Source: Desulfuromonadales bacterium
Lineage (GTDB): Bacteria; Desulfobacterota; Desulfuromonadia; Desulfuromonadales; BM103
Direction of reading: 5' to 3'
Assembly (NCBI GenBank): GCA_030640215.1
Contig: DAOWJU010000063.1
Location: forward strand, 1-7,088
Length of the DNA: 7,088 nucleotides
Shown: one piece after another, positions 1 through 6,411 of the stretch
Layout: each line of letters opens with the position of its first letter
Numbering within the stretch: position 1 is the first letter of the stretch
Notes under the pieces: generated by a model
What the model was told of the DNA's origin: nothing
The model's input: only the letters and a program-made list of their open reading frames with translations
Database searches by the model: none
Program-made: the position numbers and the translations under genes

Positions 1-243
1 AAACGTCTGGGCTGGTGTGATCGGGCCATTCAAAACTTTAATAAGGCTAATGAAGTCGATCCGACTCATGCCACGAGTGTTTACAATCTAGGCATTGTCT
101 ATCGTTACGATTTACAAGACTTCGCCAAAGCCGAGAAGGCCTGGACGCGTTTCCTGGAAATCAGTCCGACCGGTCCCGGCTCAGACCGGGTTCGCCAGGA
201 TCTTGAGTTTTTGCGATCTCATCCACAGGCTGAGAAAAAGTAA
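1..243 (+). CDS. C-terminal part of a TPR-repeat protein (5' truncated by window)
   Basis: Frame 1 is open from the first base to a TAA at 241-243, giving 80 visible residues; the start lies outside the window. The visible part has tetratricopeptide character: a helix pair around NEVDPTHATSVYNLGIVYR, with the usual P, Y, LG and Y spacing, then a second helix pair (DFAKAEKAWTRFLEISP) and a charged tail ending QAEKK. TPRs are helical scaffolds for protein-protein contacts, so no specific function can be given. A strong terminator follows the stop within about 10 bases, so this is the last gene of its transcript. Codon use resembles recJ and gltS. The family call is fairly safe; the role is unknown. 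Confidence 0.75.
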   Translation, partial: KRLGWCDRAIQNFNKANEVDPTHATSVYNLGIVYRYDLQDFAKAEKAWTRFLEISPTGPGSDRVRQDLEFLRSHPQAEKK

Positions 244-253
244 CATGTTCATC

Positions 254-289
254 ATCGGGCCGGAGCTTGTTTCCGGCCCGATTTCTTTT
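254..289 (+). terminator. Rho-independent terminator after the TPR gene
   Basis: A perfect 11-bp stem, ATCGGGCCGGA (254-264) with TCCGGCCCGAT (272-282), encloses a 7-nt loop and is followed by TTCTTTT (283-289). It starts 11 nt after the stop codon of the TPR gene. The G+C-rich stem and T tract are the classic form, so it should separate the upstream transcript from the lipoprotein-recJ unit. Confidence 0.9.
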
Positions 290-304
290 GTCAGGAAAAG
301 CAAT

Positions 305-382
305 CTGTCATCCCCGAATGATTCTATCGGGGATCCATGGTTCTAAAGTCTGGATTCCCGATTACACCTTCTGGAATGACAG
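305..382. repeat. 78-bp palindromic repeat element (REP/MITE-like) with terminal inverted repeats
   Basis: The ends are exact inverted copies: CTGTCAT (305-311) and ATGACAG (376-382), extending imperfectly inward as CTGTCATcCC and GGaATGACAG. Inside, ATCCCCGA (310-317) pairs with TCGGGGAT (327-334) as an 8-bp hairpin with a 9-nt loop, GGATCCA (331-337) can pair with TGGATTCC (351-358), and ATTCC (354-358) with GGAAT (373-377). TGTCATyCC...GGAATGACA elements with internal hairpins are common dispersed intergenic repeats in many bacteria. No transposase is encoded and no second copy occurs in this window. It ends 30 bp before the lipoprotein start, so it probably forms part of that gene's 5' leader or promoter region. 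Confidence 0.7.
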
Positions 383-412
383 CTTTTTGATTGTGCTTTT
401 AGTTTTTACAGC

Positions 413-1303
413 ATGTCGACTATGTCCCTGTCTTATTACAAAACTTTGCACTGGCTGGTTCTTGTTGCGTTCTTTTTAGTGCTCGCCGGTTGTCTTGCTG
501 AACGCAGACCTGTCATAAGGGGCGTCTTGCATGGCGACCTGACATGGCAGGGTGATGTTCTGGTCGCCGGTGATGTCGTCCTGGAGGAGGATGTCAAATT
601 GACTATTCTGCCGGGGACAAGGGTGCGTTTCATGGCTGCCGATGCTGGCCCTGGAGATTTTGTTGATCATCCACATTTTCCCGGTAACGAACTGATCATT
701 AAGGGCCAGGTACACGCGGTAGGGACGCCTGCTGAGCCGATAATCTTTGAGGCTGTTGATCCTGACGCGAAAGCCGGGTTCTGGGGCGCAATCAATCTAT
801 TCAGTAGCAAAGAAGCTGTCTTTGAATATTGCATCTTCCGACAGGCGGATAGCGCGATACATAGTTGGGACTCTCAGGTTTATATCGAACAGTCGCTATT
901 TGAAGATAATCTGGTTGGCATTCGTTTCAATGAGTCTGAAATCCTTATTGAACGTAACCTGTTGCGTAACAATTACACCGGCATTCGCTTTCATTTCGGT
1001 TCCCCGGTGATCTGCGAAAACAAATTTATAAACAATAACGTCAACCTTTTTGTCACCTCTCATCCCCGCGATTACCATATCGAGAACAACTCATTTGGAG
1101 TGCCCGCAGAGTATCACGTTGTGCTTGGTGAAAATGTCCCGGAAGATGTCAACTTGCAGCGCAATTTCTGGCTTTACCCGGATGACGCTGCACATGAACA
1201 ATCTTTCTACGATGGCCGACGCAGCCCCTATCTTGGCCGAACATTGATTGAACCGCCACGCACAGCACCTTCATCCCAGGTCGGCTTATCGTGGACCCCG
1301 TAA
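413..1303 (+). CDS. Lipoprotein with right-handed parallel beta-helix domain
   Basis: The 296-residue product starts with a signal peptide: K10, a hydrophobic run from about 12 to 25, and a lipobox VLAGC with the lipidated cysteine at residue 27. The mature protein opens with a strand-rich segment ending in TILPGTRVRF (about 64-73), typical of the cap and first coil of NosD/PbH1-type beta-helix proteins. From about 130 to 240 there are repeated short strands with Asn-rich turns: FEDNLVGIRF, IERNLLRNNYTGIRF, ENKFINNNVNLFV, IENNSFG. These are the coils of a right-handed parallel beta-helix. It is probably membrane-anchored in the periplasm or outer membrane; ligand or substrate is unknown. ATG at 422 (codon 4) is an alternative start that also gives a good signal peptide; neither start has a clear Shine-Dalgarno. 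The 3' end overlaps recJ by 13 bp, suggesting co-expression. Confidence 0.8.
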   Translation: MSTMSLSYYKTLHWLVLVAFFLVLAGCLAERRPVIRGVLHGDLTWQGDVLVAGDVVLEEDVKLTILPGTRVRFMAADAGPGDFVDHPHFPGNELIIKGQVHAVGTPAEPIIFEAVDPDAKAGFWGAINLFSSKEAVFEYCIFRQADSAIHSWDSQVYIEQSLFEDNLVGIRFNESEILIERNLLRNNYTGIRFHFGSPVICENKFINNNVNLFVTSHPRDYHIENNSFGVPAEYHVVLGENVPEDVNLQRNFWLYPDDAAHEQSFYDGRRSPYLGRTLIEPPRTAPSSQVGLSWTP

Positions 1304-3024
1304 TCGAACGCCTTTGGGTGCCGCGCAATGAGACGCCCGACTTCTCTGCAATCGGTGAATTCGAGCAACAGCTGCAATTCTCTCCTCTTGTCGCCCGTCT
1401 TTTGATCGGTCGAAACTATTCCATTGAATCCGCCCGTCAGTTTCTATCCGCTCGTCTTACCGATCTCCCCGACCCCTTTCTGCTCCCTGATATGGAGATC
1501 GCTGTAGACCGCCTCCAGGCCGCGATTGAAAAGGGTGAAAAGATTGCTGTACATGGCGACTACGATGTTGACGGTATCACAGGGACCGTTCTGCTCTTTG
1601 CCGGTTTGCGTGAACTGGGTGGAGCTGAAATGGACTATCACATCCCTTTACGTCTGCGCGATGGCTACGGACTTTCGGCAGAGGCAATAAAGGAAGCCGC
1701 GGTGCAGGGGACCAAAGTCATTGTCTCTGTAGATTGTGGCGTGTCGGCTCATGCTGAGGCTGAGCTGGCTAAAGAACGTGGTATTGATCTGATTATCACC
1801 GATCATCACCAACCGCCCCCTACGCTACCGGATGCTTTCGCGCTGATCAATCCACAGCGACAGGACTCGCAATTTCCTTTTCAGAACCTGGCTGGTGTCG
1901 GGGTGGCCTTTTTCCTCTTGGTTGCTCTGCGTAAACGTTTGCGGGAATCTGGCTGGTTCAAAGATCGCCAGGAACCTGACTTGCGTCACTATCTCGATCT
2001 GGTGGCGCTGGGGACAATCGCCGATCTGGTCCCCCTGCAAGGGATAAATCGCACTCTGACTCGATATGGTCTGACGCTTCTGGATAGTAACCACCGGGTC
2101 GGCATCAAGGCACTTAAGCAGGTGGCTGGAGTTAAAGAGGTTAGTTGCGGAGTCGTCGGTTTTCAACTGGCGCCTCGTCTGAACGCTGCCGGGCGCATGG
2201 AAGATGCCAGCCTCGGCGTCGAACTCCTCCTGGAACAGGATATGGTTCGTGCTTTGAACACGGCGCGCTATCTGGATCAGTGCAATCGTGAGCGCCGGGA
2301 ACTTGAGAAGCAGACACTGCAAGAGGCTGAAATCGCAGTTGCCGCGCTTTCAGCAGATCATACGCACACAATTGTCCTCGGTGGTGAAGGCTGGCACCCG
2401 GGGGTGATCGGTATCGTTGCGAGTCGATTGGTGGATCGTTACTCCCGTCCAACCGTGTTGATTGCTTTGGATGGTGACAGTGGTAAAGGCTCGGCGCGTT
2501 CGATTAACGGGTATCACCTCTACCATGGGCTTCAGGCCTGCGCCGATCACCTCGCTGCCTTCGGTGGTCATGAAATGGCCGCCGGGATGAGCTTAAACAG
2601 GGAGCAACTTCCCGCTTTCGCTGCAGCTATGGAAGCAAATGCCAGAGCACAACTTGATGATGATGACCTGATTCCCAAGCTTCGTCATGACGGAGTGGTG
2701 ATCCTTGAAGAAATTGACGTTGAAGTTCTCCGGCAGATGGAGGGATTGGCTCCTTTTGGCATGGGCAACCCCGAACCATTGCTGGTTGTTGAATCAGTAC
2801 GCGCTATGCAGGTACAGACCGTAGGTGATAACCACCTGCGTTTTACTGTCTGCCAGGGGGCTCATAGCCATCCGGCGATTGCTTTTGGAATGCTTGATCG
2901 TCGCGAGGAATTTCAAGGCGAAGTTGACTTGTTGGTAGCGCCGCAGATCAATCGATTTCGTGGGCGTGAGACGGTGCAGTTGAGAGTTAAGGATGTCAGG
3001 CCGAGTGCAGAGATGTGTGGTTAA
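1291..3024 (+). CDS. recJ: Single-stranded-DNA-specific 5'-3' exonuclease RecJ
   Basis: The product is 577 residues, full family length. RecJ degrades single-stranded DNA 5' to 3' in recombinational repair, mismatch repair and RecF-pathway processing. The DHH phosphoesterase domain shows HGDYDVDG (88-95), VDCG (147-150) and TDHH (170-173), the Mn-binding acidic and histidine motifs. LNAAGRM (297-303) follows in the core. The DHHA1 domain contains EGWHPGVIGIVASRL (366-380), GSARS (400-404) and GGHEMAAGM (425-433). The OB-fold C-terminal region starts near APFGMGNPEP (487-496). The start is GTG at 1291, inside the 3' end of the lipoprotein gene; no ATG near the N-terminus fits and the Shine-Dalgarno is weak (CAGG at 1277-1280), which fits translational coupling. 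No lesions are visible. Part of its DHHA1 region recurs as a degraded copy at 4077-4187. Confidence 0.97.
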   Translation: MDPVIERLWVPRNETPDFSAIGEFEQQLQFSPLVARLLIGRNYSIESARQFLSARLTDLPDPFLLPDMEIAVDRLQAAIEKGEKIAVHGDYDVDGITGTVLLFAGLRELGGAEMDYHIPLRLRDGYGLSAEAIKEAAVQGTKVIVSVDCGVSAHAEAELAKERGIDLIITDHHQPPPTLPDAFALINPQRQDSQFPFQNLAGVGVAFFLLVALRKRLRESGWFKDRQEPDLRHYLDLVALGTIADLVPLQGINRTLTRYGLTLLDSNHRVGIKALKQVAGVKEVSCGVVGFQLAPRLNAAGRMEDASLGVELLLEQDMVRALNTARYLDQCNRERRELEKQTLQEAEIAVAALSADHTHTIVLGGEGWHPGVIGIVASRLVDRYSRPTVLIALDGDSGKGSARSINGYHLYHGLQACADHLAAFGGHEMAAGMSLNREQLPAFAAAMEANARAQLDDDDLIPKLRHDGVVILEEIDVEVLRQMEGLAPFGMGNPEPLLVVESVRAMQVQTVGDNHLRFTVCQGAHSHPAIAFGMLDRREEFQGEVDLLVAPQINRFRGRETVQLRVKDVRPSAEMCG

Positions 3025-3232
3025 GAAAAATAGTTACGTATTTGGAAACAAGGTGTGTTTTAGTAAATGTCAAGACTGGGCTTTGGGTTTTAGGCCGGAA
3101 GTAGAGGAGAAAATAGCCAGTTTGGGCCGTGTGATTGACGGGAGAGTGATTTCAGGCGTCATCAGCGCCAACCGACTGAAAGCAAATTCCTATCACTTGC
3201 TTACACTTTTACTTGCAAAACCTGATCGATAG
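2993..3232 (+). CDS. Unrecognised short reading frame between recJ and vapB (doubtful)
   Basis: This 79-codon frame begins at an ATG inside the 3' end of recJ and ends at TAG 3230-3232. I recognise no family. The first half is Cys/Lys-rich and does not look like a natural protein. The second half (about residues 31-68, RPEVEEKIASLGRVIDG then RVISGVISANRLKANSY) is more protein-like and could be the tail of a decayed gene, consistent with other remnants nearby. No Shine-Dalgarno is visible before the ATG. The opposite strand also has an open frame here, so coding strand is uncertain. If it is not a gene, bases 3025-3273 hold nothing else I can name apart from the vapBC leader. Confidence 0.2.
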   Translation: MSGRVQRCVVKKNSYVFGNKVCFSKCQDWALGFRPEVEEKIASLGRVIDGRVISGVISANRLKANSYHLLTLLLAKPDR

Positions 3233-3261
3233 TGCTAGCGTAATACGAGGCCGTTATCGAT
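3225..3261. promoter_or_regulatory. Candidate vapBC operator: spaced ATCGATA inverted repeat
   Basis: ATCGATA (3225-3231) and TATCGAT (3255-3261) are exact inverted 7-mers whose centres lie 30 bp apart, just upstream of the vapB ribosome site. AbrB/MazE-type antitoxins usually bind palindromes over their own promoter, so the place and symmetry fit autoregulation. A poor sigma-70-like pair, TTGCAA (3213-3218) and TAGCGT (3236-3241) with a 17-bp spacer, would overlap the left arm. The operator role is inference from position. Confidence 0.35.
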
Positions 3262-3273
3262 AAGAGAGGTGTT

Positions 3274-3480
3274 ATGCAAACAGTTACAGTCTCACCCAAG
3301 TTTCAGGTCGTTATCCCACGAGAAGTGCGAGAATCTTTACATCTTCGACCGGGACAAAAAATGCAAGTAATCGAATACGAGGGGAGAATTGAGTTTATTC
3401 CTGATCGGGATATTTCAGAACTCCGCGGTTTCCTCAAAGGGATCAACACCGATTTTGAACGGGAGAATGACAGGAAATGA
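3274..3480 (+). CDS. vapB: AbrB/MazE/SpoVT-type antitoxin of a VapBC pair
   Basis: The 68-residue product has the swapped-hairpin DNA-binding fold of AbrB/SpoVT proteins: VSPKFQVVIPREVRESL (about 6-22) followed by LRPGQKMQVIEYEGRIEFIP (about 24-43). The C-terminal tail from GFLKGINTDFERENDRK is the charged, flexible segment that wraps the toxin. An AGAGG ribosome site (3265-3269) precedes the ATG. The stop overlaps the start of the PIN toxin gene as ATGA, the standard arrangement for a toxin-antitoxin operon. It should neutralise VapC and repress its own promoter, probably at the palindrome just upstream. Confidence 0.88.
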   Translation: MQTVTVSPKFQVVIPREVRESLHLRPGQKMQVIEYEGRIEFIPDRDISELRGFLKGINTDFERENDRK

Positions 3481-3854
3481 ATGTTGTCGACTCCTCAGCC
3501 TGGCTGGCTTACTTTGCCGACGAGCCTTCTGCGAAAAATTTCCATGCACCTATCCAGAATATCGACGAACTGATTGTGCCGGTTGTCACTGTCTACGAAG
3601 TTTTTAAAGTTGTTTTGCGAGAAACGAGCGAGAATGAGGCACTTCAAGTCGTTGCTGCGATGCAGAAAGGCACGGTTGTTAATCTGACAACCAAATTGGC
3701 GATTAACGCATCCAAGCTAAGTTTAATGCATAAATTGCCGATGGCTGATAGTCTTATTCTTGCAACGGCTAAAGAACATGATGCGGCTATTTGGACGCAG
3801 GATATCGATTTTAAAAATATTCCAGGCGTTAACTATTTTCCGAAAACGAAATAA
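3477..3854 (+). CDS. vapC: PIN-domain ribonuclease toxin VapC
   Basis: This is a 125-residue single PIN domain, normal length for a VapC toxin. The acidic active-site residues are all present: D5 (VVDSSAWL), E41 (TVYEVFKV), D91 (LPMADSLILATA) and D109/D111 (WTQDIDF). These bind Mg/Mn for RNA cleavage; VapC toxins typically cut tRNA or rRNA and stop translation, but the target cannot be read from sequence. The start overlaps the vapB stop by 4 bp (ATGA); GGGAG at 3461-3465 is distant, so translation is probably coupled to vapB. The gene looks intact and lies in an accessory patch with decayed gene pieces directly downstream. No hairpin terminator is evident after the stop. Confidence 0.9.
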   Translation: MNVVDSSAWLAYFADEPSAKNFHAPIQNIDELIVPVVTVYEVFKVVLRETSENEALQVVAAMQKGTVVNLTTKLAINASKLSLMHKLPMADSLILATAKEHDAAIWTQDIDFKNIPGVNYFPKTK

Positions 3855-3887
3855 GGTGTCTCTGCTCGGTTTTTCTTTTCCGTCAAT

Positions 3888-4076
3888 TCAGATATTAGTG
3901 ACTCGGTTCTTGAGAGTCTTAGAAGGTAATTCCCCAAACTGTCTCCGATAAACCATCGCGAATTTCCCCATGTGCCAGAATCCCCATCTGTTGGCAATAT
4001 CTCAGACATAGTTACCCTCCGGTATACCTTTTAAAAGTTTCTTCCGTACATGATTCAGACTGACTGCTTTTAAAGA
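3888..4076 (-). pseudogene. Remnant of an AraC-family regulator (C-terminal HTH domain only)
   Basis: Reading the minus strand from 4076 to the TGA at 3890-3888 gives 62 sense-frame codons. They match the last part of an AraC/XylS DNA-binding domain: a helix SLKAVSLNHVRKKLLKGIP, then YV, a stop, DIANRWGFWHMGKFAMVYRR and QFGELPSKTL. The WGFWHxGxFA and FGExPSxTL signatures are those of the second helix-turn-helix in regulators such as EutR. The in-frame TGA (4004-4002) sits where the family has the residue before D/E-I-A. The first HTH and the whole N-terminal sensing domain are missing; homology ends abruptly at 4076, where a recJ-like fragment on the other strand begins. Not expected to be functional. 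Confidence 0.75.
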
Positions 4077-4220
4077 GGCTCAGCAAGTTCAATCAGCGGT
4101 TATCATTTCTTCCATGGACTTCAGGTCTGCGCTGAATACTTCGCTGCATTCGGTGGTCATGAAATGGTCGCCGGAGTGTGCTTAAACTTAAAGAGCCACT
4201 TTTCCTGTTTTCAACAGCCT
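4077..4220 (+). pseudogene. Decayed recJ fragment (DHHA1 region, duplicate of codons 400-436)
   Basis: Bases 4077-4187 align without gaps to recJ 2488-2598: by hand count 90 of 111 bases and 26 of 37 residues are identical, including AAFGGHEM and the flanking GYH, HGLQ and AG positions. Of the 21 differences, 15 replace a G/C of recJ by A/T and only 3 go the other way, the pattern of decay in a non-coding copy. Similarity continues weakly to about 4220, with a small insertion after 4187 (KSHFSCF against REQLPAF). The fragment frame closes with TAA just upstream (4071-4073) and TAG at 4251-4253. There is no start, ribosome site or rest of RecJ, so it is a remnant. Confidence 0.82.
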
Positions 4221-4255
4221 GGTCGGGGTGGTGCTAACTTCAACTTATGTTAGAA

Positions 4256-4284
4256 TTGGTCAGCCGGATTGTGCCAGATAGATT
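4256..4284 (+). promoter_or_regulatory. Possible sigma-70-like promoter for gltS
   Basis: TTGGTC (4256-4261) and TAGATT (4279-4284) with a 17-bp spacer match 3/6 and 4/6 of the consensus, about 60 bp before the gltS start. Some promoter is expected here because gltS follows non-coding remnants rather than an operon partner. The match is weak and could be chance. Confidence 0.2.
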
Positions 4285-4344
4285 CATTATGTCTTCAAAC
4301 TTACAGACTTAAGTTGTTCGATTATCACTATCTGTGGAGATCAA

Positions 4345-5568
4345 ATGGAATTCGATAACGGTATCCTTCATATCAGCGCCTTCATCTCTGTCACCATGGG
4401 AATCATTGTTCTGTTCGTCGGTAAGAGGGTAAACGGTCTTATTCGTTTTCTTCAGGAGTTCAGTATCCCGGAACCGGTGACCGGCGGGCTGATCTTTTCA
4501 GTCATGATTGCGTTGCTCTACGTGGTGACCGGCATCGAGATAGAATTTGAACTTAAGGCACGCGATTTTCTGTTGGTCTACTTCTTTACCACCATTGGCA
4601 TCAATGCCAGCCTCAAAGACCTGGTGAAGGGCGGCAAACCACTCATCATCCTGCTGACAATCACCATCGCTTATATGGTTGTGCAGAACCTGACGGGTAT
4701 TTCGGTTGCGGCAGCCTTCGGGCTTGCTGCCCCTGTTGGCTTGCTGGGGGGGAGTGTTTCCCTGATCGGCGGGCACGGTACGGCGATCGCCTGGGCTCCG
4801 CGGATCGCGGCGGATTATGGCATTGCCAATGCCATGGAAGTCGGTATCGCCTGCGCCACCTTCGGTCTGATCCTGGCCAGCATCATGGGCGGCCCGATCG
4901 CTAAGCTGCTGATTAACCGCTACAAGCTGCAACCGGCCGACGAAGAGCCTTTGGATGTCGGGGTTTCAGACTCCGGGCCAGAGACCAAGATCGGTCACCT
5001 CGATTTCCTGGATGCGATTCTCGCCATTCACATCTGTGCTATCCTCGGCTTTATTCTCAACGAACAATTAGAAGCTTTGGGCCTGCAATTGCCGTTATTC
5101 GTCACCTGCCTGTTCGCCGGCATCTTGATAACCAACCTCCTGCCGAAGAACTTTCCCCGCTTCAGCGGCACCAAGTGGCCAAGCCGCAAGCCCGCAATCT
5201 CCCTGATCGCCGACATCTCGCTGGGCACTTTTCTGGCGATGTCGCTGATGAGCATGCAGCTCTGGACCATGGTTGATCTCGCCGGACCGATTTTCACAAT
5301 TCTCGGTGCCCAGTTTATCGTTGCCCTGGCCGTGACCCTGTTTGTCGTTTTCCCCGCTATGGGCAAGAGCTATGATGCAGCGGTGATCTGCGCCGGTTTT
5401 GGCGGCATCTCCCTCGGCTCCACACCGACCGCCATGGCCAATATGTCGGCGGTCGCTCAGCGTTACGGTGCCTCGCACACGGCATTCATCATCGTCCCGT
5501 TAGTTTGTGCTTTTTTTATCGACCTGGCGAATGCTGTTCTTATCCCGTTTTTTCTGGCAAGGTTCTGA
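4345..5568 (+). CDS. gltS: Sodium/glutamate symporter GltS
   Basis: The 407-residue inner-membrane protein is close to the usual GltS length (about 400). GltS imports glutamate with Na+. The two related halves each carry a glycine-rich re-entrant loop: GLLGGSVSLIGGHGTAIAW (132-150) and GFGGISLGSTPTAMANM (351-367), matching the GGHGT and G-x-TPTA-x-AN signatures of the family. The first membrane segment (about 8-26) is followed by IPEPVTGGL (41-49), also typical. A hydrophilic loop (about 194-217) separates the halves. GGAG (4336-4339) sits 5 nt before the ATG, fixing the start. The gene stands alone downstream of the vapBC/remnant patch and converges on the FNT gene with 29 bp between stops. 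It appears intact. Confidence 0.95.
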   Translation: MEFDNGILHISAFISVTMGIIVLFVGKRVNGLIRFLQEFSIPEPVTGGLIFSVMIALLYVVTGIEIEFELKARDFLLVYFFTTIGINASLKDLVKGGKPLIILLTITIAYMVVQNLTGISVAAAFGLAAPVGLLGGSVSLIGGHGTAIAWAPRIAADYGIANAMEVGIACATFGLILASIMGGPIAKLLINRYKLQPADEEPLDVGVSDSGPETKIGHLDFLDAILAIHICAILGFILNEQLEALGLQLPLFVTCLFAGILITNLLPKNFPRFSGTKWPSRKPAISLIADISLGTFLAMSLMSMQLWTMVDLAGPIFTILGAQFIVALAVTLFVVFPAMGKSYDAAVICAGFGGISLGSTPTAMANMSAVAQRYGASHTAFIIVPLVCAFFIDLANAVLIPFFLARF

Positions 5569-5597
5569 ATTGAAGTCACCTTTATTGGTGTCTCCTC

Positions 5598-6407
5598 CTA
5601 CTCGCTACGCGTCCCTTTAAGATAAGCAAACCAGTAGGCGAAGCCGACGAAGACAGCACCACCGATAATGTTGCCCAGGGTGACCGGGATCAGGTTGCTG
5701 ATGAAGAAGTTCGACCAGGTAAGAGTTGGGATATTCAGGCCTAGCTCTGCTTTCAGAAGTAGTCCTGTGGGGATGAAATACATGTTGGCGACGTTGTGTT
5801 CAAAGCCACTAGCGACAAAAGCCATAATCGGCATATAGCAGGCCAGCATTTTGCCTGGTATGTCTCGGGCGGCCGTGGCCATAAAGACCGCCAGGCAGAC
5901 CAGCCAGTTGCAGAGGATGCCGCGAACCAGAGCAGTACCGAAAGAAAGCTCACATTTGGCGGTCGCGATATTGACTGCATGTTCGGCCACGCGACCGACC
6001 TGCCAAAGCTCCGACTCAAACATTAACCAGGCCAGAAAAAGCGATCCGACCAGATTGCCGATGATGACAATCGTCCAGTTTTCGGCAATCTTCTGCCAAG
6101 GGACCTGCCCATGCAACGCGCCCTTGGTGAGCAGGACGTTGCCGGTAAAGAGCTCGGCCCCACAGATGACGACCAGCATAAGTCCCAAAGAAAAGACACT
6201 GCCGCCGAGCAGTCGCGAAAGCCCCACACCAAAATACTGTGCCGTGTCGGAGGTGACCAGGGTTGCCAGTTCGGCACCAAAGGCGATGTAGAAGCCAGCC
6301 AGCAAACTGAGTATCCAGGTGCGGGCAAGTGGCTGAGTCAGAATTCTCCGGCCGCTGGCGGCAATGGCTTGGGTGGTTTCGATTGGGTTGAGGAAACGTT
6401 TTTCCAT
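5598..6407 (-). CDS. Formate/nitrite transporter (FNT) family channel
   Basis: The 269-residue product is a normal-length FNT protein, forming pentameric channels with six membrane helices per subunit. Family marks are AFGAELATL (42-50), CGAELFTGN (82-90), RGILCNWLVCLAVFMA (162-177), GFEHNVANMYFIP (201-213, with the pore histidine H204) and NLIPVTLGNIIGG (238-250). The half-repeats AELFTGN and EHNVANM mark the broken helices around the pore. Substrate (formate, nitrite or another small monovalent acid) cannot be separated by eye, so I give no symbol. The ATG lies 4 nt after the aminotransferase stop, so the two are probably co-transcribed. The Shine-Dalgarno is poor (AGAAAG region), suggesting coupling to the upstream gene. 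Confidence 0.92.
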   Translation of the reverse strand: MEKRFLNPIETTQAIAASGRRILTQPLARTWILSLLAGFYIAFGAELATLVTSDTAQYFGVGLSRLLGGSVFSLGLMLVVICGAELFTGNVLLTKGALHGQVPWQKIAENWTIVIIGNLVGSLFLAWLMFESELWQVGRVAEHAVNIATAKCELSFGTALVRGILCNWLVCLAVFMATAARDIPGKMLACYMPIMAFVASGFEHNVANMYFIPTGLLLKAELGLNIPTLTWSNFFISNLIPVTLGNIIGGAVFVGFAYWFAYLKGTRSE

Positions 6408-6411
6408 CTTT

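Noticed and set aside
1825..2452. Long minus-strand open frames inside recJ, and similar ones opposite gltS and the FNT gene
   Set aside because: They lie antisense to genes with clear family motifs and their translations are low-complexity or Arg/His-rich. They are shadows of the real frames.
4002..4004. In-frame TGA in the AraC-like fragment as a possible selenocysteine codon
   Set aside because: AraC regulators are not known selenoproteins, the position needs a small or polar residue before the D/E-I-A motif, and the rest of the gene is missing. A disabling mutation is simpler.
4021..4037. Adjacent palindromes GGTATACC and CTTTTAAAAG as a regulator binding site
   Set aside because: They fall within the AraC-like coding remnant and short self-complementary words are expected by chance in A+T-rich DNA.
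4247..4312. Small plus-strand frame of 21 codons (starts MLELVSRIVPDRF) before gltS
   Set aside because: No ribosome site, no recognised family, very short, and next to pseudogene debris. No evidence that it is translated.
5569..5597. CACC-TTTATT-GGTG hairpin between the converging gltS and FNT genes as a bidirectional terminator
   Set aside because: Only four paired bases, then a mismatch, and no T run on either side. Too weak to call.
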